DNA of 64,000 nucleotides, from positions 372,001 through 436,000 of the forward strand of contig JBAJFG010000529.1 in NCBI GenBank assembly GCA_037903475.1, given 5' to 3'. Shown piece by piece: positions 1-10,611 of the stretch; position 1 is the first letter of the stretch; every line of letters starts with the position of its first letter. A program made the translations under genes and the position numbers. This DNA is from Ancylostoma caninum. Taxonomy: Eukaryota > Nematoda > Chromadorea > Rhabditida > Ancylostomatidae. Below the pieces are notes generated by a model, which ran no database searches, was not told the origin of the DNA, and saw only the letters and a program-made list of their open reading frames with translations.

Positions 1-551
1 TAATAGAACGATGTTAATCACAATGAATATTAGATTAAGTCGAGCTTTCTCTTTATTCATTAGTGTTTAATTAAGTCGATGCAGCTATACCAAATATCTA
101 TTTAACCTCGGGGAAAAAAAGCAATGTCTGAATTAACGGTTTCGCAGTTAAACTACGTAAAAACATAAATTACTCCTGCCCTAGACTTCCTTATTGAGCG
201 GAATAAAGCTGTCTGATTTTCTGTATGCACAGCTTCTGCCAATGCAGTTGACGGATAAAGCAGGCGGCGCCTTAGTGTTGCAGACTGAGTAGCGATTCAT
301 AAACCAAACGAAGCATGAACGAAAATGCCGTTTACACAATGCAATTACGTCAAACTCGCAAACGTATGCTTTTAAACTGCGTCAGGACCGCGAGGACGTC
401 TATCCTTCGTCATGTAGAAACATGCGAGTGCAATACACGCATCTAGCACAATATGATGTCACACAAAGTTGTAGACTTCGAGAAGGCAACACCGACACCA
501 ATGCATGTTGCCTTCGTTCATTAAAGTAACCGCTTTGGAGCAGCTGAGACA
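1..551. other. No recognisable gene; flank of a repeat
   Basis: AT-rich sequence with stop codons in all frames. I see no exon with convincing splice sites, no RNA gene and no clear repeat here. It ends at the terminal inverted repeat of the next element. Confidence 0.5.
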
Positions 552-1204
552 TACTCAGACACTTGGTGCGGCCGCCCCCCCCCCCGACCAGTAGGTGCCA
601 CCGGCCGAGCGGCTGCTGATCACGGACCGGCGTCCAGCCCATCACCGCATACCGGCCGGGCAGCAGCCCATCACCGGCCGGTCGACCACTACACCTTTCG
701 GCCGGCACGATCGACCATGATAACCTTCCGGCCTGCCGATCGATTATGGTACCATTCCGGTCAACCCGGTCGGAATGATATTGATAGTAGGGTAGTGATA
801 AGGGATGAAGGTATCAGCCGAGAGAGACAGATCAGAAGCACAGATGGCCGAGTGGATAAAACAGCCAGAAACAAAGGTCAGGTTGGTTCGATTCCAATTG
901 GTGTAGAAGAAAGCTGGTACTGCAAAAACAGGTGAGGGATTTGCAAAGAGGCATCTTTTCCTATTCGCGATGAGAATTTGCTGATTTGTGTTGGCTTTTC
1001 ATCACTACGGATCCACAGCTGCGTAGAGCCCGCCCGGAGCTCTTCTGTGCGAGGCACTGCGCAACCGGACGCCAACCTGCCAGAGGTTGTCACACTACTT
1101 GCTGCCGCCAGCTGGCCTCCTCTGCCATAACCGGCCGGGCTCCGATCCGGTGATTCGCGGGGAGGTAATGGCAGACCATTCCGGCCGCATGGAGTGTCTG
1201 AGTA
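552..1204. mobile_element. GC-rich TIR element with internal tRNA-like segment (copy 1)
   Basis: The ends are near-perfect inverted repeats of about 23 bp (CTCAGACACTTGGTGCGGCC at the left; the right end reads GGCCGCATGGAGTGTCTGAG). A TA dinucleotide sits on each side. The interior is rich in CCGGCCG words and includes an 11-C run. At 843-900 there is a tRNA-like stretch with a Ser/Leu-type A box (TGGCCGAGTGG) and a canonical B box (GGTTCGATTCC). Compared with copy 2, about 15 bases of the anticodon-arm region are missing between two CAGC words, which looks like a microhomology deletion. There is no transposase, so this is a non-autonomous element. Confidence 0.7.
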
Positions 1205-2567
1205 TTAATCCTCAAAGTTGTTTTTGCAAGCTCTTATCAGATGAGAATTCAACAACGGGTGAGGATCAGTCCGTGGCTACCATTCTGCTGTGATGGGCGA
1301 CAGCCGTCGCAAAAGGTATTGTAAGTTCGGTCGTTACCATGCTATGTATTCGTCCGATTGCCTGTTCAGGGATGTATGGAGAGACTGCGAGGCATACAGT
1401 AACAGTGTTGGACCAAGAATGGAAGCTGGTCACGAAAGTGAAGTGAGTTTTTGTTGATTCCTCAGCAGCAAAGGCTGCCGGCACAGTGCTGTGACGTGAC
1501 GGCTTTGAAACCTTGAGCAACCATTAAGTCTGTACAAAAATAAAGGAATTACCTACGTGCACTATGATATCGCTATGAAGCAAAAATGTTATCAGAAACA
1601 TAGATGAGAACTGCTTCAACTCGTCTACGGCGACCTTCACACCTGTCTGCTTCATTAGTTCTGAAAGAAAAGCTACTTGTGTACCAACATCCAACGGAGC
1701 AGGAGGGTGCGAGACTTATCGGAGGCTTGTAATCTGTCATGCCTAATCCACCTTTTATTCAACGCGCATTCCAGACCAGAATGACTTTTCTACTTTGTGG
1801 ACTAGTATCAAACAACTATGTTTAGGGGCCACCGATGATGTGTTGCTGCTGCAGTGCAAGGGTGAGCCTTATCAATGCTTGAAGTATCATACGTACGCTG
1901 CCAATGGTGGCTGCATGCGTGCTGATAACGCTTGCATATGCCTCGACACAATGAAAATATGAAACAAATGTTTTTTTTGGGAAGACTTGCTTCGATTTGT
2001 TTATTTACAGTGGGTGTGTATCATCGTGAGGGAAAACGGGGCGTGATACGATGATATACACCTATTTACAGTTGTTAAGGAGGGAGGGGGGAAGGGGGAG
2101 AGGGACATCAAACATTGAGGTTACCAGCGTTAGCAGAACACTCCACAGTGTTCAGAAGGTGAGAAGACATGCATGGTTTATGACGGCCAGGGATCAGCGC
2201 TGCGGAGGACTGTGCTGGCGCCTTGGGGTCTAATTAGTTATAGTTCACTTTTCTTTGGGTCAAATAGGACTTCACTTCACAATTTTTATCCTCTAAAACC
2301 ATATTTGTACCGAGGTCTGTTCCAGTCCTCCCATCTGGCTCCTCCACCTCCCTCCAAAAAATCTCACCCATTTCTTGATGGTATTTCTGTTCAGGAGAAC
2401 CTTCAGATATATAATACTATATTTTTCAGTATTGCATGTTCTACCTGTGCTTTTCTATAATAATAGCGCTCCTTCCTGGATTATTCGCGGGGAATGTGGC
2501 CATTGGCTTTAACGCTCAGACCATAACCACCACCATACTGGTAAACTTTTTGCATTGCTCTTTAGGT
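1205..2567. other. Intergenic, no gene recognised
   Basis: Only short frames are open on either strand. The 2,073-2,105 stretch is purine-rich (GGAGGGAGGGGG type). I see no exon pair, RNA gene or repeat with identifiable ends. Confidence 0.4.
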
Positions 2568-2890
2568 AGCCGCTATACTCCCCGAGGAGTATAGCACCTT
2601 GTGTCGCCATCGCCGGCGACGGCGGCCGCCAATGTTGACGACCCTTCACAATCGATACGCACCGGCGCCGCAGTCGCCAACATTGGCGGCCGCCGATCGC
2701 CAATGTTGGCGACCAATCGATATGCGCCGACGTCACAGTCGCCAACATTGGTGGCCGCCGATGTTGGCGATCGCCAGTCGCCGTCGACGGCGGCTGCCGC
2801 CGCCGCTCCGCCCACAATCGATGCGTATCGGCCTCACAGTCGCCGGCGACGGCGACGCAAGGTGCTACAGTCCTCGAGGACTATAGCGGC
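2568..2890. mobile_element. GC-rich foldback element, GTCGCC family (copy 1)
   Basis: The terminal inverted repeats are about 50 bp. The left end begins AGCCGCTATACTCC and the right end finishes GGACTATAGCGGC; each is followed inward by a GCACCTTG[C/T]GTCGCC block. The interior consists of alternating direct and inverted words such as GTCGCCAACATTGGCGG and CGATACGCACCGG. A second copy at 24,868-25,403 shares both ends and the internal words. There is no coding capacity, although chance frames run through it on both strands because of its composition. It behaves as a MITE. Confidence 0.75.
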
Positions 2891-3795
2891 AGTGTTATTT
2901 ATGTTTGATGATTTTGATTAAGTGAGCATTGCGAATGGATAGAGCAGTTGAACAGTGAACGCCCGATGATCAAATAGTTAGGTCAACCTGACCAGTTCCA
3001 GCTCATTGTGGCCATCTGCGGCGCTGTTGGATCGTTGTTCCGCATGTCCACTCCAATGTTAGTACTGGCAATTACTGCGGTATGTACGTTCTTTTCTGAT
3101 GTATATCTGAAAATAAAATTGAATTTGAAAGACGAAATGCAAACTAAAAAAAGGTGAAACTAAGGCTGTAGGACCGGAAGCCAATCCGCTATCTCTTCAG
3201 CACTTACAGTCAGAGGCCAAGGCCTATTTCGGGTGCGGCCTTCTCCCCTATTTCCCGAATCCCTGCCCTCAACTGCCTTTTCTCTTTTTTTTCGGAGCAG
3301 TTCATGACAGGCAGAAGAAAGAGGAGGAAACCTTTGAAACAGTTTGGACCCTGCGGTGTTACTGCTGCAGAAAAGTGCTTGGCACATTTTCCTTAGCTTC
3401 AAGTCTCGGGGTTGTTGTCTTAGCAAACCTCCCATAGCCAACAATTACTGTTAAAAATAGCTACTAACAAACAGAAGAAATTCAGAAACTGAACTGTGAT
3501 GAGCAAATTATAATATCATAACAGCAAAAGATCACTGGACTATCTTAAGTGTGCTCAGTGGTGAAAAGTGGACGAGCACTCACCGGATGCCCTCGGGTGT
3601 TCTACTGTGGATACACTGTAGAGCAACTACACTGTAGAGGGGTACATCAATTCCGATATATAGTTTTCCTTTTTCAACCACTTAGCACCCTTGAGACACC
3701 TTTTAGCTAGGTGCGAAAAATCTGGCACAAGTTCTCAAGAGTCTCTATGTTCTTGGATGTATTGTAACATCTAAATATTAGGATGATAATCTAGA
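2891..3795. other. Intergenic, no gene recognised
   Basis: Mixed-composition sequence. A minus-strand frame of about 94 codons at 3,160-3,444 has no recognisable motif and no convincing splice sites. I see nothing else. Confidence 0.4.
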
Positions 3796-5503
3796 AGACA
3801 TTTCTTGACTTGTTTCGCCACACAGGTTTTTACAGACACTTTTATTTGCCAACATGCCGTTTTCAAGGCCTAGAAGTGGGTCAATTTTTATGAGTTTTTC
3901 GTGTTCTACACGATCAAGCGCTTCTTCTGAACTGTGCATTCAACTCATTCGGCCTAGTCAACGTCGAAAATTAGAGGTGGGAGACGAACTCACCAAGCGT
4001 CCCACCAACACATGGAAAAGTTATCCGCTCCGCAATGCGAGATTGTCACCAGTGAGCGTTACTCAGCATGAGCATTTGGTGACAATCTCATAGCTTGCAT
4101 AATGGTACGGACGGCATTGGATCACTAGTTATCGATATGTGCTCATTTCTGTTGTTCATTCCGAGGTTTCGCACGGAAATCCAGAATGCTTCGAGAGCTT
4201 TCCTTGCAGAGATTCCCGGTTCGTAGGCCAGAATTGTGCATGCTACATCTAAATCGTTTCCACTGCGGTCTTCGCGTTTGTGTTTTCCGTGTGGATTTAC
4301 CGAACTGCAGGGTTGCCAAGAAGTATGGGCGCCTAATTTGGCGCTGTTATTTCTTTTACTCTCGACTTCTACCACGCCTTTGTTTTACATATTTTAGAGA
4401 CGCCACAAAACCCTCTTCTTTTTGACCTATAACCCAGTTGGATTTCTTAAGTCATGTGAGCGTACCCGCACTGCGAATCCATTGTAACCCTCGCGCAGTC
4501 TAGAGAGTCCGCGACAGCAATACAGCAATAGGGAGAGAACTTCAAAACTCTTTTGCGAACAGGCTGAAGGGAATATCAAACTGAAAAGAAAACCAGGTCG
4601 TCCCCGATCGGTGAATAGAAGGAGGATTCCTGTGATCATTTGAAAAAGGATCACCTAAAATGAAGGAGCGAGCGAGAAAGAATAATAGCCAAAAGTCCGA
4701 ATGTTGCATGTTTTTCCCTCTGAGTAATTATCAGAAAAAAGTTGAGATTCTACCGTTATTGCATGTCCAAGACCCAACACTAACCGTTGTTGGCACAGTT
4801 GACAGGCATGAGGAGGTTGTTGAGCGTCTGACAGGTGCGCCGTACCCAAGGTGTTCTATGCACTGACGAGAAATTTATCCCTATTTGGGTTGTTCACGGC
4901 CCATAAACGGAAAGCCAGTTTATCAAGCGAAGTGAGCAACACTCTTCAGAAAAGAGATTCGTCACAAGCTTGTTGTACACCAGCGCTGTAACCGTTTGAG
5001 GAAGAGTGACCTCAATTGCGAGGATATCTCTGGTTTACATGAATAAAATCAACAAAAAGGACCCCATTTTGTAGCATTATGAAATTCTTGGAAAGCTCTC
5101 GAAGCATTCTGGATTTCTGCGCGAAACCCTGGAATGAACAGAGCACATATTGATAAGTACTGATCTAATGCCGTTCGTGCCATTACGCGAGCTATAAGAT
5201 TGTCACCAAATGCTCATGGTGAGTAACGCTCACTCATCCGCTGGTGACAACCTCGCATTGCGACGCGGATAAGTTCTCCGCCTGTTGGTGGGACGCTTGG
5301 TGAGTTCGTCTCCCACGTCTGATTTTCGCCGTTGACTAGGCCGAATGAGTTGAATGCACAGTTCAGAGGAAGCGCTTGATGATGTAGAACACGAATTCAT
5401 AAAAATTGACCCACTTTTGAGCCTTGAAAACGCCGTGTTGCCGAAACGTTTGCAAATAAAGTGTCTGTAACAATCTGAGTGGTGAAACAAGTCAAGAAAT
5501 ATT
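3796..5503. repeat. Large inverted repeat, arms about 415 bp
   Basis: The left arm (about 3,796-4,212) and right arm (about 5,086-5,503) are diverged inverted copies. Shared words include TTGACTTGTTTC, CAACTCATTCGGCCTAGTCA, GACGAACTCACCAAGCGTCC and CGAGAGCTTTCC. The spacer is about 870 bp and contains only short frames. The arms do not translate into a recognisable protein. It could be a large foldback transposon or two oppositely inserted copies of one repeat. Arm boundaries were set by eye. Confidence 0.65.
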
Positions 5504-6283
5504 ACCTACAAAATACCCAAGTTTTACGGTGCAAAATAGCTTTATCAAAGAAGCCATGGTACCCTAACTAAAGCATAAGCACTTGCACGCAGCAATGAAC
5601 AGCACATTGTGTAAACCTAATAGCTAAGGCATTCCAGCAACTGGAGCCGCATGTCGCAACTTCTAAATAGGGGCAAAGTTGAGCTGCTGTTTTAGTGATT
5701 TTCAGTTGCTCTTTAATCACTAATCGATTGCTATTAGATCTTTGCATGAGAAGCGGATCGCACTTGAAATGGGAGTGAATTGCTACTAAGTAGCACATAA
5801 ATAGCACTGCAGCCTTGTCCCTTTTAGGCAACTCAACCTGAAACACATCCCACTCTAGCAGCAAGAACGTCTGAGAAAGTTGTGCTTCACAAATGCCTTA
5901 TTTAGGCTATCTGTGCACTTTATGCGCTTATCTATGGCATCTGGGCATGCATCGACACCATCTTTTTAGACAAATCGCATGAAGCTGAGAAGAAGAAAAG
6001 AGGTGGGAAATTGTAAAGCATTCTCTATAGATAGAAAAAGTATTGCGACCATTCATTCTCAGAATCGGAATCATCACTACTAACTGTCTTCCCCCCCCCC
6101 CCCCAACAAAACGGCGATCATTACAGTATTTCTCTCCCTCCTTTCTGCTTGTTTTTCTGTTCGGCTTTTCAATCTTATAATTGCTATTTCAATTCAATGA
6201 CACGCATGCTTACAAGAAAGGATAGGAAAAGAGAGAATATTCATAGGAAATAACCAAATTCAGATTGATATGATTGTTTTGAG
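5504..6283. other. Repeat-poor stretch upstream of gene A exons
   Basis: I looked here for further upstream exons of the membrane-protein family and found none with matching phase. A 14-C run lies at 6,091-6,104. A minus-strand frame at 5,568-5,864 is unrecognised. Confidence 0.35.
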
Positions 6284-6523
6284 GCTTCTTTGGAATGCTT
6301 TTTGTGGCGCTGCTGAGCTACATAGTATTCCTGCTCGTGGGATTATGTAAGTTCTGCAACTTTATGGTTTTACCTAGCATCATCTTGAACGAGGCATAGA
6401 GCTTGGAAATAACACAATACTTGATCCATTAATTTTTTTGTGACTGATTTTGCTTTTTCAGTGTTCCTCTACCTCGCTTACGTGGCATTCAAATTGAGCA
6501 AATACTACAAAGAACGTCGTTAA
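6284..6523 (+). pseudogene. Gene A: two terminal exons of a four-pass membrane protein family member
   Basis: Exon 6,284-6,346 (acceptor TTTTGAG, donor GTAAGT) and exon 6,462-6,523 (acceptor TTTTTCAG, stop TAA) join to a strongly hydrophobic stretch ending in a basic tail (KYYKERR). The penultimate exon enters with two bases of a codon and leaves with one, and the last exon starts with two. This is exactly the phase pattern of the last two exons of genes B and C on the same strand. The hydrophobic core matches the last transmembrane segment of those proteins. No earlier exons are visible in the preceding 1 kb, so this is either a 5'-truncated paralogue or a short gene starting at the ATG at 6,295. 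Function unknown. Confidence 0.5.
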
Positions 6524-6548
6524 CAAGCTACCATCCGATTTCAAACAG

Positions 6549-6779
6549 ATGATCAACTCTCCCATTTCTACAATGCAGCTCGAAAATCACCAGTTGCTTT
6601 TCGTGGGATTTGATAAAAAAATTTATGTGAAGCGTGTTTCGTATGAGTTCGAAGACACACAGAAAATTGTTTGCCTATACACGGAGTATTGGACGGTTAT
6701 GGGTCGAAACAAGCAGTATGGTGAAAACTGTCACATTCTCAACAAATTTTCCTCAGTAACGGCAATCGCAGCCAACTAG
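6549..6779 (+). other. Unassigned 76-codon frame after gene A
   Basis: This ATG-initiated frame of 76 codons begins 26 bases after the gene A stop. It is mildly protein-like (rich in Tyr, Glu and Lys, no hydrophobic segment) but matches nothing I recognise and has no supporting splice context. It may simply be 3' untranslated sequence of gene A. Confidence 0.2.
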
Positions 6780-6984
6780 ACTCAGCGGTAGGTTTTCGTT
6801 AAATGGTAGTCAGTCTCATTAGAATACATGTTACAAACTTGGAGCCAAATCTTCGACTTCCCCTACGCTACTGGATACGGAATGACTTGTATTATTAGTT
6901 GATTGATGGTCTCGGGTGAAACCGTGCCTCTTCTTATTGTTAGGCGAAAGCAGCGATGAGCTGCCTATCAGATCGCGCACGGTA

Positions 6985-7427
6985 GATTACATTTAAAAAA
7001 CTAGTACAGCACGAAGATGTCGCCTAGCGCTACGGAGATGAAGATGCTGCGCTGGATGGCCGGAATAGCGCGGCTGGATCGAATATGCAACGAGGACATC
7101 AGGAATCGGTTTGGCATAGCGGCGACATCGGAAAAACTTCACAAATCTCGCCTGCGATGGTACGGCCACGTTCTGAGTGCCGAGGACCGAACCGTCTGCA
7201 AAGTCGGCCTTGATCCCGAAGTTCCGGCCAAACGGCCAAAAGGTCAGTTAAAGCAACGCTGGCTTGACACCCTCCACGCCGATCTTATGCTAGCTGAAAT
7301 CCACCTAGACCAAGCGCGCAACAGGGCTAAATGGCGTTAACGGACCTCCAAAGCGGACCCCGCTATCAAACGGAACAAACGCTGGAGAAGAAAAGAATTT
7401 GAACTTGAAGTAAAGAGGGCCAGGTAG
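6985..7427 (+). pseudogene. C-terminal fragment of a non-LTR retrotransposon polyprotein
   Basis: An open frame at 7,017-7,340 carries the typical tail that follows the reverse transcriptase in many non-LTR elements. It contains MLRWMAGIARLDRICNEDIR, an LRWYGHVL block and a KRPKGQLKQRWLDTL block, ending in RNRAKWR; a Lys/Arg-rich remnant continues to about 7,427. The reverse transcriptase domain itself is absent. This is a dead 3' fragment, in the same orientation as genes A-C. Its tail differs from that of the RTE copy at 18.5 kb, so it comes from another family. Confidence 0.7.
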
Positions 7428-7779
7428 AAAATGAATCGAGTTGATAAGTTGGTGAGAAGTGCGTCATCTTCATATTGATTGTGGCCAGCGATTTTCTAAG
7501 AATGTCGTGAAGCACACGAATTAATCCCGTGCTGAGAGCATATGATCTGTTGCTTAGAAATATCCATAAATGTCACATTACCTATTCCTAACTTCTGTCG
7601 AATCTCGCCACATTACCTATTCTTAACTTCTGTTCCGGAAGCAACATCATCATTCACTCGGATGTACACAAAAGAGTTACTGATGCTTTTCTGGCGACAA
7701 CACTCGGATTCTCAGTCACCTATTTGCTGACAAGTGACGAGCACATTTCTCGTCGTGAAGCTGGTTCACACTTGGGCCC

Positions 7780-8400
7780 ATAGTAAAATGTCATGGCGGT
7801 GAGATCAGCTGCCTGCACAACTCGTCGCCACATTTGCGGCGATGATCCCACGCGCGACGACCTTCCAACACTGAGGAATGGAAGATCATCACCATCCGTG
7901 GCACTGCTGCGAGCACGTATGTGCGGGGCGCTGATCTCCTCGCCCTGAAGGGCGATGATCGCCATCGTTTGGCGACTAGATAGTGTGCGGGGAGAAGAGA
8001 CGCCGAGTGAAGTACTCGGAGCATCTCACTCGGAGTGTGGTCATGGTGTGAAGGAACGTGTGATCAGATGCGCGAATTGCACAGAATGCACCTGAGCCTA
8101 CGGACTCAGGCATGTTGATTTTCGCCCAACAGCACAGAACAAGCTCAACGTGTACGACTTATCAGAAGCACAGAGGTGCTTCTGGTGCTTCTGACAAGTC
8201 GTACTCGTTGTAGTTTGTTACTCGCAATGGTTAATGACTGTCTCACACGCTAAAACAGCCCCGAAGTGATGCGGGAATACGTGAAACACGTACATTTGAT
8301 CAGTTTTCATGTACGGCCTGTCCGATTCACCGTGGCGATGATCACCATACTCCTCTCCAACGCGAAGTGCGATCATCGCCCTGAGGGTGATGTGCGATGA
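7780..8400. repeat. Palindrome-rich segment with GCGATGATCGCC words
   Basis: The word GATGATC with GC flanks recurs at about 7,840, 7,950, 8,335, 8,370 and 8,395. An imperfect hairpin lies at 8,149-8,209, with arms around ACGACTTATCAGAAGCAC and GTGCTTCTGACAAGTCGT. It is probably a degenerate foldback element; the outer ends are not defined. Confidence 0.4.
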
Positions 8401-8422
8401 TCGCACTGGACACTTTACTACG

Positions 8423-8842
8423 GGCCTTGGGCACTTTCTTCAGCACCTTCCACTGCCGTGTGACGACCATCCACTCTCCCTCCTGAAGCGAACAGTTTAC
8501 AAACATTCCCTCGACAAACTCCACGAAATTCGATAAAGTAAATATATACTTGTTCTCCCACGGGCTTCTCAGCTCCAGTTTCAGTGGCATCAATTCTATG
8601 CAAAACTGTTGAGATCCCGCTTCGTAACCCCAATTTTCAAGGAGCATGTGAAAAGAGCTGAGCCTTTGTTCTGTTACAGAGTCGATGATAGACTTTTGGG
8701 AGAATATAAGTTTCCTTAGAAGATCTCCGTTTAGTATCAGCGCGTCAGCCACATGGACGCAGTGATCTAAAATAGGTTTAACATTGCGTGTTATTTTGGC
8801 ACCTATCTTGTCATACGTGTATGTATATCAGGAAATTGTTAC
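8423..8842 (-). other. Unrecognised open region of about 140 codons
   Basis: One minus-strand frame stays open for roughly 140 codons and reads like real protein (for example ILNGDLLRKLIFSQ, MLLENWGYEAG and EFVEGMFVNC). A CTATTTTAG acceptor-like site at about 8,772-8,780 could begin an exon. I cannot assign a family and see no partner exon. It could be an exon of an unrecognised gene or a piece of a transposon. Confidence 0.3.
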
Positions 8843-8849
8843 CTTTGTT

Positions 8850-9702
8850 GGGAATATGCATAACATACACGTGAAACAACGATTCGAAAAATTGCAGCGA
8901 TGGCGGATCAATGACCGCTAGAGTGAAGATAAATCTAGAAGTACTTATGTCAAGAAAGAAAATATAATTTGGGAAACAACGAGAAATAAAACAAGAAAAC
9001 TGAACAATAAAAAAAACTTGGGAGTTGAGCATAGATGAAAATGGATTCGAGTTAGATCCTATATAGGTCATTTATGGGAGCAACCACTCTTCTAAACTGA
9101 TTGTGCTTGTTTTCGTAAAACCTCGCTAGTATTGTGTTGTCCATCTAGATACCTGTATCTAGGACTTCTGGGAAATCGGCGTAACAAAAGTTTCATACTC
9201 ATAACTCCCAAGAATACTGCTTACCACTACCACTGAGAGCAGGCAAATATCTCCAAAGAGCGGCTTGAACGACCTTGCAAACAGACATCTTTTCGTATCT
9301 CTTGTGAGAATTTGCGTATTTATGTTGTTTTTATGCTCCGGTAGATCACTGGATCCACTATGGCTTCGTCTTCCGTGTGAGGCTCTGCGCAAGCAGGGTC
9401 CTAGCCGCGTTTTGTGTTGTCACGGTGCAGTCGTCCAAATGACAGCTAATTGTAAAGAATGCTGCCTTGTGCGCTGAATTAAGAGCAGCAGCCCCTAATG
9501 GTTTGCGAACTCATGGCGGTGCGAACGCGGACAGTGCTCGAGCGGATAGGAATGCAAGCCTCGTCTTCAGCGGTCCTACAGCGGTCTGAACTCGACTACC
9601 CTTCCTACAGCGGTCTGAACTCGACTACCCCCCCCCCCCCTCCGCTCGTTCGGAACGGGATTTGCCCCCGAAATTGTCTGAGAGACTGTACCGGTGTAAT
9701 CA
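8850..9702. other. Intergenic with a third degenerate piece of the TIR/tRNA-like element
   Basis: 9,275-9,430 resembles the right half of the flanking TIR elements (words CATCTTTTC, TGAGAATTTGC, ACTGGATCCACTATGGC and GAGGCTCTGCGCAA). A short direct repeat of CTACAGCGGTCTGAACTCGA lies at about 9,577-9,627. A 13-C run is at 9,628-9,640. No gene is seen. Confidence 0.45.
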
Positions 9703-10550
9703 ACTCAGACACTTGGTGCGGCCACACCCCCCCCCCCCCCGGGTGGGCATTGGTGCCTACTGGTGCCCACCGGCCGAGCGGCTGCTGATCACCGGCCGGC
9801 GTCCAGCCCATCACCGTATACCGGCTGGGCAGCAGCCCATCACCGGCCGGCCGCTCTACCACACCTGCGACCGGCTGCGGATTGTTTCATCGCCGGCCGG
9901 CCGGTGGACCAGTACAACCTTCCAGCCGGCCCGATCGGTAACCTTCCGGCGGGCCGATCGGCTATGGTAGCATTCCAGTCAAGCCGGTCGGAATGGTCGG
10001 TCAGTGATAGTAGGGTAGTGAAAAGTGATGAAGGTATCAGCCGAGAGAGACAGATCGGAAGCACAGATGGCCGAGTGGATAAAACAGCGGACTCTCAAAC
10101 AGCCAGAAACAAAGGTCAGGTTGGTTCGATTCCAATCGGTGGTAGAAGAAAGCTGATACTGCGGCAACAGGTGAGGGATTTGCAAAAAGGCATCTTTTCC
10201 TATTCGCGATGAGAATTTGCTGATTCGTGCTGCCTTTTCATCACTACGGATCCACAGTTGCGTAGAGCCCGTAGCTCTTCTGTGCGAGGCACTGCGCAAC
10301 CGGACGCCAAGCTGCCAGAGGTTGTAACACTACCTTCTGCCATTTGAGGAGTAATCGTGGAAAACTTTGCCCTGAGCATGCGATTTTGAGCCAGAAGCGG
10401 CTGTACCCGCTCGAGTTGGAGCAGTTTCGGCCCAGCGGAAGCCCACCACCGCCGACCTGCCTTCTCTACCATTACCGGCCGGGCTCCGACCCAGTGATTC
10501 CCCGGCCGGTAATTTTAGAGCGGGCCGGCTGCATGAAGTGTCTGAGAATA
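9703..10550. mobile_element. GC-rich TIR element with internal tRNA-like segment (copy 2)
   Basis: The termini ACTCAGACACTTGGTGCGGCC and GGCCGGCTGCATGAAGTG...TCTGAG are inverted, as in copy 1. GTGTAATCA occurs immediately before (9,694-9,702) and after (10,551-10,559), a plausible 9-bp target-site duplication of the Mutator-like size. At about 10,059-10,142 there is a tRNA-like segment with an intact A box (TGGCCGAGTGG), a T-arm that can pair (TTGG and CCAA around TTCGATT) and a B box GGTTCGATTCC. The D and anticodon arms pair poorly, so it is not a functional tRNA gene. The element ends only 61 bp before the gene B start codon. Confidence 0.7.
10059..10142 (+). repeat. tRNA(Ser/Leu)-like segment inside the TIR element
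   Basis: An A box TGGCCGAGTGG at 10,067 and a B box GGTTCGATTCC at about 10,121 lie at a spacing that fits a class II tRNA or a tRNA-derived SINE head. The acceptor stem does not close and the anticodon stem is weak. I read this as a captured internal RNA polymerase III promoter, not a working tRNA. Confidence 0.5.
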
Positions 10551-10611
10551 GTGTAATCAGTAGAAATGTTTACTACAGAATCGTTGCTACACGCTAGGGT
10601 AGCCCATTTCA

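Noticed and set aside
2509..2921. Arg/Pro/Ala-rich frames on both strands
   Set aside because: They come from the GTCGCC foldback element, whose repeats keep several frames open by composition.
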